Counted from the first letter of the stretch, positions 40,491-50,932 are shown. The stretch: 64,000 nt of DNA from Curtobacterium ammoniigenes NBRC 101786 (GCF_001571045.1 NZ_BCSV01000001.1:372001-436000); one strand, 5' to 3'. Made by a program: numbers and translations. Notes: generated by a model from the letters alone, not told the origin.

Positions 40491-41392
40491 ATCGGAATCG
40501 GCGGGGCGGCTGCACTCAGCGCGCGGCGCACCCGGGCCAGGAACTCGCCTCTCCCTCGATGCAGATCGTAGGCGGTTGCCCTGATGAGCCACCAGCCGGC
40601 GTCACGGAGACGCTCTCCGCGCGTGATGTCCTTTCGGAATGTCCGAGGGTCGGTTCTGTGAACGTCCCCCTCGTACTCGATTGCGACGCGCGCCTGCGGG
40701 AAGGCGATGTCGACGCAAGCCACAAAGCCATCCCGACTCTGGATCCGGAAGTTGGGCAGGTAATCCGAGCAGCCAGAGCGTTGAAGAAGCAGCCGCAGGC
40801 GTGTTTCTCCGGGCGAGCGGCTTCCTGTCGATATGAGAGCGAGGGCCTCGCGTGCGCGTCGGATGCCGCGTGCGCCACGCCGGTCCATTACTGCTTCTCG
40901 TAGGGCGGCAAGGGATGCGTGGCCGCCAAAGCGGGTGACGATGGCGTCGCCGAGCTCCACCAGTTCGCCGACGTTCAGCGACGACGCGAGAGCGACAAAG
41001 ATGTCAATCGGATGCATGATGCGCAGGCTGTCGCGCAGGAGGAGCCGTCGAGCTCCGAAACGTGTGCGGTGCCCGACGACGCCCGGGCGACGCATTGCAC
41101 GATCAGAGCCGATCGTGACGACGTGGAGAGCGGTACCGCGCATGCGTCGGGGGAGCGGAAGGCCGAGCATGAGCGCGGCCGTGCCATGACTGAACGCCTG
41201 CCCCGTGCTCAGGAGCGGCGCGAGTTGTTGAGCCCGTTCGACGAGATTTTGCGCAGGCCGGTGCGCACGAGCGCCGTGGTGGGGACGGAGCAGGTCTTTA
41301 CAGGCCAAGCGAGCCACGGGGACGTGGCGGTACCGCGCCTCCCGGACCGAGAACGGGCTGGAAGCGAGTGCCGCGGGAAGCAAGCGAGCCAT
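40472..41392 (-). CDS. AbiEi-like / DUF559 (Vsr-type nuclease fold) protein
   Basis: A 306-residue two-part protein. The N-terminal ~200 residues (PFSVREARYRHVPVARLACKDLLRPHHG, QAFSHGTAALMLGLPLP, LHVVTIGSDRAMRRPGVVGHR) resemble AbiEi-type antitoxin domains. The C-terminal domain is DUF559, with VAIEYEGDVHRTDPRTFRKDITRGERLRDAGWWLIRAT, the motif of the Vsr/restriction-endonuclease-like fold (E, H, D, R). Such fusions occur in many copies in actinobacteria with no known role. The ATG at 41392 is chosen; upstream sequence in frame passes through a palindromic repeat and is not protein-like. Confidence 0.78.
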   Translation of the reverse strand: MARLLPAALASSPFSVREARYRHVPVARLACKDLLRPHHGARAHRPAQNLVERAQQLAPLLSTGQAFSHGTAALMLGLPLPRRMRGTALHVVTIGSDRAMRRPGVVGHRTRFGARRLLLRDSLRIMHPIDIFVALASSLNVGELVELGDAIVTRFGGHASLAALREAVMDRRGARGIRRAREALALISTGSRSPGETRLRLLLQRSGCSDYLPNFRIQSRDGFVACVDIAFPQARVAIEYEGDVHRTDPRTFRKDITRGERLRDAGWWLIRATAYDLHRGRGEFLARVRRALSAAAPPIPIVEAST

Positions 41393-41535
41393 GTGTGCCA
41401 CGGCTCCACGGTGGCGCACGCAGCCCAGCGGCGAGCGGAATCCTGCTTGGCTGAGGATAGGAGCGCTTGCGCCACTTGTGGGGAGGCCGAGCTCGACGCA
41501 ACGGGCCCTGTCGTACCGGGCTCCCACGGCTTCTC

Positions 41536-41588
41536 AGCGGGCGATATGCACGGCACGTCGACAAGACACGCTGCACATATCGCCCGCT
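41536..41588 (-). repeat. Dispersed palindromic repeat, copy 3
   Basis: 12-base perfect outer arms AGCGGGCGATAT (41536-41547) and ATATCGCCCGCT (41577-41588), then further partial pairing. The loop carries AAGACACGC, also found in copy 4. It lies 26 bases 3' of the aldo/keto reductase gene at 41615. Confidence 0.85.
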
Positions 41589-41614
41589 CGCCGGGATCCC
41601 CCGCCCTACTCGAC

Positions 41615-42619
41615 TCAGGCGGGCCGGGACGCGGGCGAGCTTGTCTTCTCGGGGTCGGTCTCGGCGACCGCCCCGATGACCTCGTCGATACGGTCCATGA
41701 CGTCGTCCGACAGCTGAACGCCGGCGGCACGGACGTTGTCCTCGACCTGAGCGGGTCGCGACGCACCGATGATGGCCGAAGCGACGTTCTCGTTCTGCAG
41801 CACCCACGCGACCGCGAGCTGCGCCATGCTCAATCCGAGGTCATCGGCGATGGGGCGGAGCTCCTGGACACGGCTGAGCACCTCGTCGCGCATGAAGCGC
41901 TGAATGGTGTTCGCTCCGCCCTTCTGGTCGGTGGCGCGCGAGCCCTCGGGGGCCGGCTGCCCGGGCACATACTTGCCGGTCAGGACACCCTGCGCGATCG
42001 GTGACCAGACGATCTGCGAAAGACCGAGCTGCTTGGATGCGGGAACCACCTCAGACTCGATGACCCGCCACAGCATGGAATACTGCGGCTGATTCGAGAT
42101 CAGCTGGATGCCGAGCTGATTCGCGAGCGAGACGCCCGCGCGGATCTGAGAGGCAGTCCATTCCGAGACCCCGATGTACAGCGCCTTCCCCGAGCGCACG
42201 ACGTCGGCGAATGCCTGCATCGTCTCTTCGAGCGGTGTCTCGTAGTCGAAACGGTGCGCCTGGTACAGATCGACATAGTCGGTCTGGAGGCGCCGCAACG
42301 ATCCGTTGATCGACTCCAGAATGTGCTTCCGCGACAGACCGGTGTCGTTGTGGCCAGCAGGGCCGGTCGGCCAGTAGACCTTCGTGAAGATCTCGAGGCT
42401 CTCCCGCCGCTGGCCGGCGAGGGCCTCCCCGAGGACGCGCTCCGCAGCCGTGTTCGCATATGCGTCCGCCGTGTCGAACGTGGTGATGCCGTGCTCGAGC
42501 GCAGCATGGACGCACTGCGTCGCGACGTCGTTTTCGACCTGGGAGCCGTGCGTCAACCAGTTCCCGTAGGTGACCGCTGAGATCTTGAGACCGCTGTTGC
42601 CGAGGTACCTGAATTCCAT
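41615..42619 (-). CDS. Aldo/keto reductase, potassium-channel beta-subunit-like
   Basis: A 334-residue AKR. Its start MEFRYLGNSGLKISAVTYGNWLTHGSQ and the RWPARE-less ...TYGNWLTHG region place it in the group that contains voltage-gated potassium channel beta subunits and bacterial YghZ-like enzymes. Catalytic Asp/Tyr are in FDTADAYANTAAERVLG, Lys in IFTKVYWP and His in DLYQAHRFDYETP. The C-terminal NADP-binding part is ASAIIGASRPAQVEDNV. The substrate is unknown; glyoxal or aldehyde detoxification is typical. It follows the trehalose operon terminator and is a separate transcription unit. Confidence 0.9.
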   Translation of the reverse strand: MEFRYLGNSGLKISAVTYGNWLTHGSQVENDVATQCVHAALEHGITTFDTADAYANTAAERVLGEALAGQRRESLEIFTKVYWPTGPAGHNDTGLSRKHILESINGSLRRLQTDYVDLYQAHRFDYETPLEETMQAFADVVRSGKALYIGVSEWTASQIRAGVSLANQLGIQLISNQPQYSMLWRVIESEVVPASKQLGLSQIVWSPIAQGVLTGKYVPGQPAPEGSRATDQKGGANTIQRFMRDEVLSRVQELRPIADDLGLSMAQLAVAWVLQNENVASAIIGASRPAQVEDNVRAAGVQLSDDVMDRIDEVIGAVAETDPEKTSSPASRPA

Positions 42620-42688
42620 ACCGTGGACGTTACCGGGGAGGCCGCGCCGACGCTCCCCAGAAAACGTCCCGCCCGTCGTGGGCCGTCC

Positions 42689-42727
42689 CCAGAGGAGGCT
42701 CTGGTTGCGCCCGCCCCAGGGGCGCAA
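42689..42727 (-). terminator. Two stacked hairpins ending the trehalose operon
   Basis: CCAGAG/CTCTGG (42689-42694 with 42699-42704) is followed directly by TTGCGCCC/GGGCGCAA (42705-42712 with 42720-42727). On the minus strand the larger hairpin lies 10 bases after the treZ stop. The pair lies between treZ and the next gene start and is the likely end of the treXYZ message. Confidence 0.65.
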
Positions 42728-42737
42728 GCCTGCCGCC

Positions 42738-44543
42738 CTACTTGAGCACGACGACTCCAGTCCCGGTGATCGTGATCGAGCCGCTCGATAACCGACTCGT
42801 GTCGACTGCTCCGAACGCGAACACGACGCTCGTTGGGTCAGGTGTGTCTCCTGGTTCGCTGAGAACCGGGATGGAGACGGTGCCATCACCGAAATGGGCC
42901 GCGACGAGGGTGGCTGCCGGCGGCGCTCCCGAGACATGGCCCTCGAGCAGGCCTCGTCGGAGGGTGAGCCACCGAGCGTCCTCGTCGTAGTCCACTGCAT
43001 TCGACGTATACCGCCAGTCGGTGAGCGACGGATCGCCATGGCGGAGCGCAATGAGCGCGCGGTAGGCGGCGAGGATACGCGAACCCCGCTCTGCGTCCAG
43101 CTCATCCCAGTCGAGCTTCGACCGTTCGAACGTCGCTGGATCCTGCGGATCCGGCACGATCGATGGATCCCAGCCCATGCGCTCGAACTCCGCGATCCGC
43201 CCCTTCGCGGTCGCCTCGCCGAGATCGGACTCGGGATGCGACGTGAAGAACTGCCACGGCGTTGAGGCCGCGAACTCCTCGCCCATGAACAGCATCGGTG
43301 TGAAGGGGCCGAGCAGCAGTATCGCGGCACCGGTCACGAGCGCGGCGTCGTCGAGGCGACCACTCAGGCGGTCGCCGACAGCGCGATTGCCGACCTGGTC
43401 GTGGTTTTGGAGGCACGCCACGAGCGCCGTGGTCGGAGATGACGACCGGTCAATTGGTATCCCGTGCCGCCGGTTCCGGAACGAAGACCAGGTTCCGTCG
43501 TGAAAGAACCCGCGCTCCAGCGTCTTCGCGAGCGCGCCCAGCGGCGCGAAATCGGCGTAATAGCCGGTCGTCTCGCCGGTGAGCGCGACGTGGAGGGCGT
43601 GATGGAAATCGTCCGACCACTGCCCCGTCAGGCCGAATCCGTGGGCTTCTTTCGGGAGGAACATGGTGGGGTCATTGAGGTCCGACTCAGCGATGAGCGA
43701 CAACGGCTTCCCGACGTGCGCGGCCCACGATTGGGTCTCGCTCGCCATGTCCGCGAGGATATGGGGACGTGTTGTGTCGCGGATCGCGTGGACGGCGTCG
43801 AGGCGGAGCCCGTCGACGTGGTACTCCGAGAACCACATCCGAACGTTGTCCAACACGAACCGTCGCACTTCCGGATGCTCGACGTTGACCGAATCGCCCC
43901 ATGTGTTCGCCAGCCCATGGACGAGGTATGGCCCGAACAATGGCAGGTAATTGCCGCTGGGACCGAGATGGTTGTACACGACGTCCTGGATGACTCCGAG
44001 CCCGAGGGAGTGCGCTCGGTCGACGAATCGCCGATATGCGTCCGGGCCCCCGTACTGCCCGTGGATCGCGAACCAGTCGACTCCGTCGTAGCCCCAGTTC
44101 CAGGACCCGTTGAAGTCGTTCACCGGCAGGAGCTCGATCAGGTCAATGCCGAGTTCCCTCAGGTACTCGAGACGATCGGCCGCAGCATCGAGCGTGCCTT
44201 CCGGCGTGAAGGTGCCCAGATGCAGTTCGTAGATCACGGCGCCGCGTGCGGATCGTCCACGCCAGCGCTCGTCCGTCCAGGGGAACGATGCGCTCTCGAC
44301 GACCTCTGAAGTACCGTGCACGCCATCCGGCTGGTAACGGGACCGTGGATCGGGAACGATCAGGTCGTCGTCTCCAAGCCGGAATCCGTATCGCGCGCCA
44401 CGTGCTGGTTGTATCGCGTCGGTTGACCACCAGTCGTTGGCATCCCGGCGCATCGGGTACTCGACGTCGTCGACAACCAGTCGTACGCGCTCGGGCTTCG
44501 GCGCCCACACCGCATAGCGTGCAGGGCTGGTTCGCGCGGTCAT
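42738..44543 (-). CDS. treZ: Malto-oligosyltrehalose trehalohydrolase
   Basis: A 601-residue GH13 enzyme that releases trehalose from the maltooligosyl-trehalose made by TreY. After an N-terminal beta domain ([16 protein letters not shown]) come the GH13 regions: [29 protein letters not shown] with the nucleophile Asp, LIAESDLND with the acid Glu, and [11 protein letters not shown]. The ATG overlaps the treY stop by four bases. It is the last gene of treX-treY-treZ. Confidence 0.96.
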   Translation of the reverse strand: MTARTSPARYAVWAPKPERVRLVVDDVEYPMRRDANDWWSTDAIQPARGARYGFRLGDDDLIVPDPRSRYQPDGVHGTSEVVESASFPWTDERWRGRSARGAVIYELHLGTFTPEGTLDAAADRLEYLRELGIDLIELLPVNDFNGSWNWGYDGVDWFAIHGQYGGPDAYRRFVDRAHSLGLGVIQDVVYNHLGPSGNYLPLFGPYLVHGLANTWGDSVNVEHPEVRRFVLDNVRMWFSEYHVDGLRLDAVHAIRDTTRPHILADMASETQSWAAHVGKPLSLIAESDLNDPTMFLPKEAHGFGLTGQWSDDFHHALHVALTGETTGYYADFAPLGALAKTLERGFFHDGTWSSFRNRRHGIPIDRSSSPTTALVACLQNHDQVGNRAVGDRLSGRLDDAALVTGAAILLLGPFTPMLFMGEEFAASTPWQFFTSHPESDLGEATAKGRIAEFERMGWDPSIVPDPQDPATFERSKLDWDELDAERGSRILAAYRALIALRHGDPSLTDWRYTSNAVDYDEDARWLTLRRGLLEGHVSGAPPAATLVAAHFGDGTVSIPVLSEPGDTPDPTSVVFAFGAVDTSRLSSGSITITGTGVVVLK

Positions 44544-46972
44544 CGGGTCATCTCCTCGTGCGACGGCGACGTCGGTTTCTCGGCCTCGCTCGACGCTCCG
44601 GGCGTCGCGTCGTCGTACCGCAGTACCGCGACCGGATAGTGCTCGAGCAACGCACCAACCCGGAGCGGTGCGTCTCCTGCGAAGTGTCGTCCGGTGATGA
44701 CATCGGTGCAGCCGGAGTTGACGGTGTGCAGTGTTGTGTCACCCCACCCGCCGAGCGCCCCAAGCCCGATCGGCAGGCGCGTGGCGACGACGAGCACCCC
44801 TCCGCGATCGGCCGCGATGACGTGGTCGGCAGCGACACCGGACGCTGCCACTGGCCGATACCGGGTGAACCGCTGCGGCTCGTCCCTGCGAAGGCGAAGC
44901 GTGCGAGAGACGGCGAGAAGCTTGGCCGCACCGGTCTCATCAACGTTCGGCAGGATGCCCTCTGCAAGCCCCGTCAGCATCTGGCGACGTGCCGCGAAAT
45001 CGACAGGTCGGCGATTGTCCGGGTCGACGAGCGAGCGGTCCCACAGCTCGGTGCCCTGGTAGACGTCAGGAACGCCAGGACCGGTGATCTGCAGGATTTT
45101 CTGGCTCAATCCGTTCGACCAGCCTGCTTCTCGGATCGCGTCATCGATGCGTCCGAGCACCTCGGCGACTGCCGGGTCGTCGAAGGCGGCATCGACGAGC
45201 GCATGCATCTGTGCCTCGAACGCCTCGTCCGGATTCGTCCAACTCGTGCTGGTTCCAGCTTCTCGGGCCGCTTTCTCCGCGTAGGCGTGGAGTCGCTCGC
45301 GGCTCGCGGGCCAGCTACCGACGATGGCCTGCCAGAGCAGATTCGCGAATACCCCGTCGGAGAGCGGCACAAGTGTCTGGAGACGGTGCACCGCCTCCGC
45401 CCACTGGTCGCCGATCTCCGCCAGTGCGGTGATTCGAGCCCGCGTGTCCTCGCTCCGCTTTGTGTCATGCGTCGTGAGCGTCGTCATCGCGTTCGGCCAG
45501 GCGGCCAGGCGCTCTTGGTTCGCGCGATGGAACGCATCGACGCCGATCGCGAACTGGGAAGGATCTCCGCCGACCTCGTTCAGCGACGTGAGGCGTGAGT
45601 ACTGGTAGAACGCGCAGTCCTCGACCCCCTTTGCCATGATCATCCCGGAGGTCTGCTGCAGGCGGATTGCCGCCGGCGACGCCGGGTCGGCAAGGATCGG
45701 TGCGATCGCATCGATGACAGCGTTGAGGTCTGGTCGACGTTCGGCAGCGCCCTCGAGGGCGTCAACGAGCGACGCGATCCCTTCCGGCAGATAGGTCCGA
45801 TAGACAGCGAACCCCGATGCGACTTCAGCGATTGCGTCGACCAAATCTGCGTGCGGCGTGCCCGCGAGGGATGGTTCGATGAGGCGCGCCAGCCGCTCGA
45901 CTTCCGATCCGAGGATTCCGTCAGCAACCCGACGTCGGGTCGCGATCGTCAGCGCCTCCCAATCGAAATCGACTTCGGGAGAGACCTCGGGTGCGTGGGA
46001 GGCCCGGAGCGCGTTGTCGAGGTTCCCGAGCGGCCCGGCGCCCGCCGGGTCGACGAGCACCCGCTCAAACGTGCCCAGCGCGTCGTATCCCGTCGTGCCG
46101 TCCGTCTGCCACGCGGCCGACAGCTGTTCGCCCGGTTCGAGGATCTTCTCGACCAGGGTGTAGGCGCCTCCGCTGACGTGAGCGAGATCGGCGAGGTACC
46201 CGACCGGGTCGAAGAGGCCGTCCGGATGATCGATGCGCAACCCGTCGACGAGGCCCTCCTCGAACCAGCGCTTGATCAGCCCGTGAGAGGCCTCGAAGAT
46301 GTCGGAGGCCTCCACGCGAATCGCGGCAAGCGTGTTGACGGCGAAGAACCGGCGGTAGTTCAACTCTCGGTCCGCTCGCGTCCAGTGGACGAATTCGTAA
46401 TGCTGGCGAGCGTGCACCGTCGCGACGTCGTCGCCGTCGCGGACAGTGCCCGGGGCGGTGGGGTAGGCGGTGGACCCCACCATGAGCCGATCGCCGTCGA
46501 GGGTGACGGCGTCGAGGAGTCGGTCGTCGAGCACCGGGATACGGATGCGACCGGCGCCCGCCTGCCAGTCCACGTCGAATGCGCCGGCGGCACTTCCGGA
46601 CTCGCCGTCGGTCAAGAGGTCCCACCACCACGCGTTCACTTTGGGCGTCGCGACTCCCACGTGATTCGGCACGATGTCGACCAGGACACCGAGGCCGGCT
46701 CCGTGTGCCGCATCTGCCAGCGCCCGCAGGCCAGCGTTGCCGCCTCGTGACTCGTCGACGCGGCGATGATCGACGACGTCGTATCCGTGCATCGAACCTG
46801 GCTCAGCTTCGAGGATCGGCGAAAGGTAGACCCAGTCAGCGCCGAGGTCCCGGAGGTAGTCGACGACGTCTGCCGCGGCGCCGAGATCGAACTCCGGGGT
46901 GATCTGCAGGCGGTACGTCGACCGGGGAACCGGATGGGGCCCCGACATGCGGAGTGCAGTGTCAGCGCTCAC
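44540..46972 (-). CDS. treY: Malto-oligosyltrehalose synthase
   Basis: An 810-residue GH13 enzyme that rearranges the reducing-end alpha-1,4 bond of maltodextrins into an alpha,alpha-1,1 bond. Marks are [36 protein letters not shown] at the N-terminus, [27 protein letters not shown], and [25 protein letters not shown], which is specific to TreY. The GTG start overlaps the treX stop (GTGA). Confidence 0.96.
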   Translation of the reverse strand: MSADTALRMSGPHPVPRSTYRLQITPEFDLGAAADVVDYLRDLGADWVYLSPILEAEPGSMHGYDVVDHRRVDESRGGNAGLRALADAAHGAGLGVLVDIVPNHVGVATPKVNAWWWDLLTDGESGSAAGAFDVDWQAGAGRIRIPVLDDRLLDAVTLDGDRLMVGSTAYPTAPGTVRDGDDVATVHARQHYEFVHWTRADRELNYRRFFAVNTLAAIRVEASDIFEASHGLIKRWFEEGLVDGLRIDHPDGLFDPVGYLADLAHVSGGAYTLVEKILEPGEQLSAAWQTDGTTGYDALGTFERVLVDPAGAGPLGNLDNALRASHAPEVSPEVDFDWEALTIATRRRVADGILGSEVERLARLIEPSLAGTPHADLVDAIAEVASGFAVYRTYLPEGIASLVDALEGAAERRPDLNAVIDAIAPILADPASPAAIRLQQTSGMIMAKGVEDCAFYQYSRLTSLNEVGGDPSQFAIGVDAFHRANQERLAAWPNAMTTLTTHDTKRSEDTRARITALAEIGDQWAEAVHRLQTLVPLSDGVFANLLWQAIVGSWPASRERLHAYAEKAAREAGTSTSWTNPDEAFEAQMHALVDAAFDDPAVAEVLGRIDDAIREAGWSNGLSQKILQITGPGVPDVYQGTELWDRSLVDPDNRRPVDFAARRQMLTGLAEGILPNVDETGAAKLLAVSRTLRLRRDEPQRFTRYRPVAASGVAADHVIAADRGGVLVVATRLPIGLGALGGWGDTTLHTVNSGCTDVITGRHFAGDAPLRVGALLEHYPVAVLRYDDATPGASSEAEKPTSPSHEEMTR

Positions 46973-49197
46973 GAGTTCGATCCGCCAGCGACACCGGTGC
47001 CTGCGGCGCGGACGGAGGCCGTGTCGCCCTGCGCGCTGGACTCGCCACTTGTGGACGCCGTGCTGCTTGGCGTCGAGGCCGCAAGGTCCTCATGCGTTGC
47101 GGCACGAAGAACGAGCATCGACCGGCCGGGAACGTCGAGTTCCGCTCCCGCTGCATAGATGTCGCCCCGCTCCGTCGGGTCCGCTGTGTCGATTCGGATC
47201 GTCCAGCCCGGCGCGTATTCGTCCGGCGGCAAGGTGAAGCGGACCACGTCGTCATGGGCGTTGAAGTACATAAGGAAGTTGTCGTCGGTGACGCGCTCAC
47301 CGCGCGCGTCGCGGCCCCTGATGCCGCCTCCGTTGAGGAACATGCCGACGCTCTTCCCGAAACCGGAGTCCCATTCCTCGGGCTGCATCGCTTCGCCCTG
47401 AGGCGTGAGCCACACGACGTCCGGAATGGGCTCATCGCGACCGCGGCGGACAGGGCGACCGTTGAAGTAGCGGTTCCGTCGGAACGTCGGGTGGTGCCGC
47501 CGGAGGCGCACGACGCTTGCGGTGAACTCGATGAGATCTTCTTCCGCGCTGTCCCAGTCGATCCAGCTCAACTCGGAGTCTTGCGCGTAGACGTTGTTGT
47601 TTCCCTGCTGGGTGCGTCCAAGTTCGTCACCGTGCAAGAGCATCGGTACACCCTGGCTCAGCATCAGGGTCGCGATGAAGTTGCGACGGCGCTGCTTACG
47701 GAGCGCAATGATTGCCGGGTCATCCGTCGGGCCCTCGGCGCCGGAGTTCCACGAGCGGTTGTGGCTCTCGCCGTCGTTGTTGTCCTCGCCGTTCGCATCA
47801 TTGTGTTTCTCGTTGTACGCGACCAGGTCGTAGAGCGTGAAGCCGTCGTGCGCCGTGATGAAGTTGATGCTCGCTACTGGGCGGCGACCGTCGTGTTCGT
47901 AGAGGTCGGCTGAACCCGAGATTCGTGAGGCGAATTCGCCGAGCGTCGATGGCTCGCCGCGCCAGAAGTCGCGAACCGTGTCGCGGTATCGGCCGTTCCA
48001 TTCCGTCCATTGCGGCGGGAAGTTCCCAACTTGGTAACCGCCGGGGCCGACATCCCAGGGCTCGGCAATGAGCTTCACCTGCGACACGATCGGATCCTGC
48101 TGGACGAGCTCGAAGAAGGTGGCCAGGCGGTCGACTTCGTAGAACTCACGGGCGAGTGTCGCAGCAAGATCGAATCGGAACCCGTCGACGTGCATCTCGG
48201 TCACCCAGTAACGCAGCGAATCCATGATCAGCTGCAATGCGTGCGGATGACGGACGTTCAAGGAGTTGCCGGTGCCCGTGTAGTCCATGTAGTACCGAGG
48301 ATCGTCGTCGACGAGTCGGTAGTAGGCGGCATTGTCGATGCCCTTGAACGAGAGCGTCGGACCGAGGTGATTGCCCTCAGCGGTATGGTTGTACACCACG
48401 TCGAGCACGACCTCGATTCCTGCGGCGTGCAGGCTCCGAACCATTGCCTTGAACTCCTGGACCTGCTGCCCCTCGTCCCCGGACGATGAGTAGCGGGAGT
48501 GCGGCGCGAAGAATCCGAGCGTGTTGTAGCCCCAGTAGTTCGACAGCCCGCGCTCCGACAGCGTCGAGTCGTTGACGAACTGGTGAACCGGCATGAGTTC
48601 GAGCGTGGTGATGCCGAGGCGCTTCAGATGATCGATGATCGCCGGATGCGCGACTGCCGCGTACGTGCCCCGCTGCTCCTCCGGGATGTCCGGGTGCGTC
48701 TCCGTGAGGCCTTTGACGTGGGCTTCGTAGATGACGGTCTGGTTGTAGGGATACTTCGGCGCACGGTCGCCTTGCCAGTCGAAGAACGGGTTGATGACAA
48801 CCGCTTTCATCATGTGCTCGGCCGAGTCGTCCTCGTTCAGCGACTCCGGACCTCCGAAGTTGTATGAGAACAGCGACTGGTCCCAATCGATCTCGCCGCT
48901 CGTTGCTTTCGCGTACGGATCGAGAAGAAGCTTGCTCGGATTCGCGCGTTGCCCTTTCTCGGGGTCGTACGGTCCGTGAACACGGAACCCGTATCGCTGA
49001 CCGGGGCCGACGTTCGGGAGATACGCGTGCCACACATAAGCGTCGACCTCCACGAGGTCGACGCACGTTTCGGCGCCCGCGTCGTCGAAGAGGCAGAGCT
49101 GGACGCGCTCGGCCGACTCGCTGAACAGCGCGAAGTTCGTACCGCTCCCGTCGTAGGTCGCGCCGAGTGGATAGGGCTGTCCGGGCCACGTCTGCAC
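46969..49197 (-). CDS. glgX: Glycogen debranching enzyme (isoamylase type)
   Basis: A 742-residue GH13 enzyme (TreX/GlgX) that hydrolyses alpha-1,6 branches so that TreY can use linear glucans. It has a CBM48-type N-terminal domain (YPLGATYDGSGTNFALFSESAERVQL), then VVLDVVYNHTAEGNH, GFRFDLAATLARE (nucleophile Asp), LIAEPWDVG (acid Glu) and FITAHDGFTLYDLVAYNEKHNDANGE. The C-terminus ends in Ser/Ala/Gly-rich sequence. The GTG at 49197 has a near-perfect AGGAGG at proper spacing. It leads the trehalose operon; as first gene, its translation is coupled to treY and treZ by overlaps. Confidence 0.95.
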   Translation of the reverse strand: MQTWPGQPYPLGATYDGSGTNFALFSESAERVQLCLFDDAGAETCVDLVEVDAYVWHAYLPNVGPGQRYGFRVHGPYDPEKGQRANPSKLLLDPYAKATSGEIDWDQSLFSYNFGGPESLNEDDSAEHMMKAVVINPFFDWQGDRAPKYPYNQTVIYEAHVKGLTETHPDIPEEQRGTYAAVAHPAIIDHLKRLGITTLELMPVHQFVNDSTLSERGLSNYWGYNTLGFFAPHSRYSSSGDEGQQVQEFKAMVRSLHAAGIEVVLDVVYNHTAEGNHLGPTLSFKGIDNAAYYRLVDDDPRYYMDYTGTGNSLNVRHPHALQLIMDSLRYWVTEMHVDGFRFDLAATLAREFYEVDRLATFFELVQQDPIVSQVKLIAEPWDVGPGGYQVGNFPPQWTEWNGRYRDTVRDFWRGEPSTLGEFASRISGSADLYEHDGRRPVASINFITAHDGFTLYDLVAYNEKHNDANGEDNNDGESHNRSWNSGAEGPTDDPAIIALRKQRRRNFIATLMLSQGVPMLLHGDELGRTQQGNNNVYAQDSELSWIDWDSAEEDLIEFTASVVRLRRHHPTFRRNRYFNGRPVRRGRDEPIPDVVWLTPQGEAMQPEEWDSGFGKSVGMFLNGGGIRGRDARGERVTDDNFLMYFNAHDDVVRFTLPPDEYAPGWTIRIDTADPTERGDIYAAGAELDVPGRSMLVLRAATHEDLAASTPSSTASTSGESSAQGDTASVRAAGTGVAGGSNS

Positions 49198-49487
49198 GTG
49201 TTCCTCCTGATGAGATGTCCAAGGTCGCGCTGCGAGAGCGAGCGTCTCGGGCGAGGGTGCGGCCAACCTATCGGCGCAGCCTGACATTGTCCGTTGGCTG
49301 TCCAGACGAGCGCGGGAGCGATCCCGTGGGAGGTCGCGCCCGCATGGTGGTCGTTCGTCCCGCCCCCACGGGTCTGCGCCCCGCGACGCGGTTGGCGACA
49401 TCGACAGGGTCCCCCAGACCTACGGAGCGTCCACACCTGCTCGGAACCGTCCACGCCCGCGCACACCTCGGCGTGTAGCCTCCGACT

Positions 49488-49811
49488 ATGGCCAACATCG
49501 TCACGCAGATTGCAGACAAGGTGCGCCCGATCGGCATCACGACGAACTACGGGGATCCCGTCGACGTGCAGGGCACGACACTCATTCCGGTATCGCTCGC
49601 GTGGTTCGGATTCGGCGGCGGCAGCGATTCTGACGAGAACGGGGGTGGGGGCGGCGGTGGCGTGTCGATCCCGGTCGGTGCGTACGTCAAACGGGACGGA
49701 CAAGATCTCGTCTTCGAACCGAACCTCATCGCCCTGGTCGCCGTCTCCGTGCCGATGGTCTGGACTGCCGGAACCGTCCTTCGGAAGCTTATCCGCGCGC
49801 TGAAGAAGTAG
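49488..49811 (+). CDS. GerW/YtfJ-like small protein
   Basis: A 107-residue protein with the GerW/YtfJ pattern: a short helical start, GDPVDVQGTTLIPVSLAWFGFGGGSDSDENGGGGGGGVSIPVGAYV (strand - glycine-rich loop - strand), and a C-terminal hydrophobic segment (LIALVAVSVPMVWTAGTVL) followed by basic residues. In Bacillus, GerW is needed for spore germination; in non-sporulating actinobacteria the role of such proteins is unknown. It starts 290 bases from the trehalose operon and precedes a P-loop gene by 15 bases, so the two may be cotranscribed. Confidence 0.75.
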   Translation: MANIVTQIADKVRPIGITTNYGDPVDVQGTTLIPVSLAWFGFGGGSDSDENGGGGGGGVSIPVGAYVKRDGQDLVFEPNLIALVAVSVPMVWTAGTVLRKLIRALKK

Positions 49812-49826
49812 TCGGTCGCAGGCTCC

Positions 49827-50501
49827 GTGAGCGACCCGACCCGAGCCTCCGGACCGTACAGGATCATCGCCGCCCGGGGCGCCGCGGCTGTCGCGGCCAC
49901 GTCCGCATCGGGCCGAGCCGTCGGTGCTTCCGACATGGTCGGTGCACTCGGGGGTATCGACGAACGGCAGTCGTCGGGGGCTTCGGTCGACGCTCTTCGC
50001 GCGTGGATGTGGACAGGCGCGCCGGTCGTACGCCTGCTGATCGACGGCCGGGCGGGGACCGGTAAGACCACACTCGCGGCGGCGCTGAAAGATCCCGGCA
50101 CAGCGGTCGTGCACATGGACGACATCTACCCGGGCTGGGACGGACTCGAGGTTGCTGCCGAGGCCGTATTCCGGACCCTCATCGCGCCGCACGCCGCCGG
50201 TCAGGTCGGTCGCTGGCAACGGTGGGACTGGCAGGCAGAAGCGCCTGCCGAGTGGCACGAGATCGATCCGGAAACGTCGGTCATCGTCGAGGGTTGTGGT
50301 GCACTTTCCCGGTCGGCAGCCCCACTCGCCACACATCGGATCTGGATGGAAGCGCCGAGCGCGGAGCGCCACCGACGGGCGATCGGTCGCGATGGCGAAC
50401 TCTTCGCGGCGCACTGGGATCGCTGGGCCGCGCAGGAAGCAACGTTCATTGCCGCAAACGGACCGACTGAACTCGCCGACCTGGTCCTGCGCTCGTTGTG
50501 A
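49827..50501 (+). CDS. P-loop kinase-like ATP-binding protein (uridine kinase-like)
   Basis: A 224-residue protein with Walker A GRAGTGKTTLA around residue 75, followed by VVHMDDIYPGWDGL, which fits the nucleoside-kinase/AAA-like family of actinobacterial ATP-binding proteins. RWDWQAEAPAEWHEIDPETSVIVEGCGAL is the second conserved block, and RHRRAIGRDGELFAAHWDRW the lid-like region. The first ~60 residues are Ala/Ser-rich and poorly conserved; the GTG at 49827 is used, but starts nearer the domain are possible. The substrate is unknown. Confidence 0.75.
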   Translation: MSDPTRASGPYRIIAARGAAAVAATSASGRAVGASDMVGALGGIDERQSSGASVDALRAWMWTGAPVVRLLIDGRAGTGKTTLAAALKDPGTAVVHMDDIYPGWDGLEVAAEAVFRTLIAPHAAGQVGRWQRWDWQAEAPAEWHEIDPETSVIVEGCGALSRSAAPLATHRIWMEAPSAERHRRAIGRDGELFAAHWDRWAAQEATFIAANGPTELADLVLRSL

Positions 50502-50882
50502 TCAGCCCCAGCCCAGCTCGTGCAGTCGTACGTCGTCGATTCCGTGAAAGTGTCCGATCTCGTGTGCGAGGGTCGTACGGATCTCACTTCGGAGTTCGTC
50601 CATCGTGGAGCAAGCCGCGGCGTGGGCGCGGCGATAGACGATGATCTGGTCCGGCAATTCCCCAAAGCCATACTGACCGCGTTCGGTGGCGGCGACGCCG
50701 ACGTACTCGCCGAACACGTCGAGCGCCGCGTCAGCGTCGATCGAATCCGCACTGTCCACCGAGTCAGGGGCGTCCGCCACCAGGAACGCGACGTTTTCGA
50801 GCCGGGCGATGACGTCCGCCGGAAGGTGGTCGAGCTCTTCGCCGACCAGCTCCTCGAACGCGTCCAGGGAGATCTCGATCAC
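50502..50882 (-). CDS. Zincin-type metallopeptidase family protein
   Basis: A 126-residue protein of the small metallopeptidase family PF06262. The zinc motif is HEIGHFHGIDD (HExxH plus downstream acidic residues), and the end RLHELGWG is conserved. The N-terminal VIEISLDAFEELVGEELDHLP is typical. No secretion signal is seen, so any substrate is intracellular; the family has no established role. The GTG at 50882 is the best start, since a nearby ATG is out of frame. It converges on the P-loop gene. Confidence 0.85.
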   Translation of the reverse strand: MIEISLDAFEELVGEELDHLPADVIARLENVAFLVADAPDSVDSADSIDADAALDVFGEYVGVAATERGQYGFGELPDQIIVYRRAHAAACSTMDELRSEIRTTLAHEIGHFHGIDDVRLHELGWG

Positions 50883-50932
50883 GGCATGTCTTCGAATGGC
50901 CGGAACATCGAGCCGCGAGGGCGCTCGACCGC

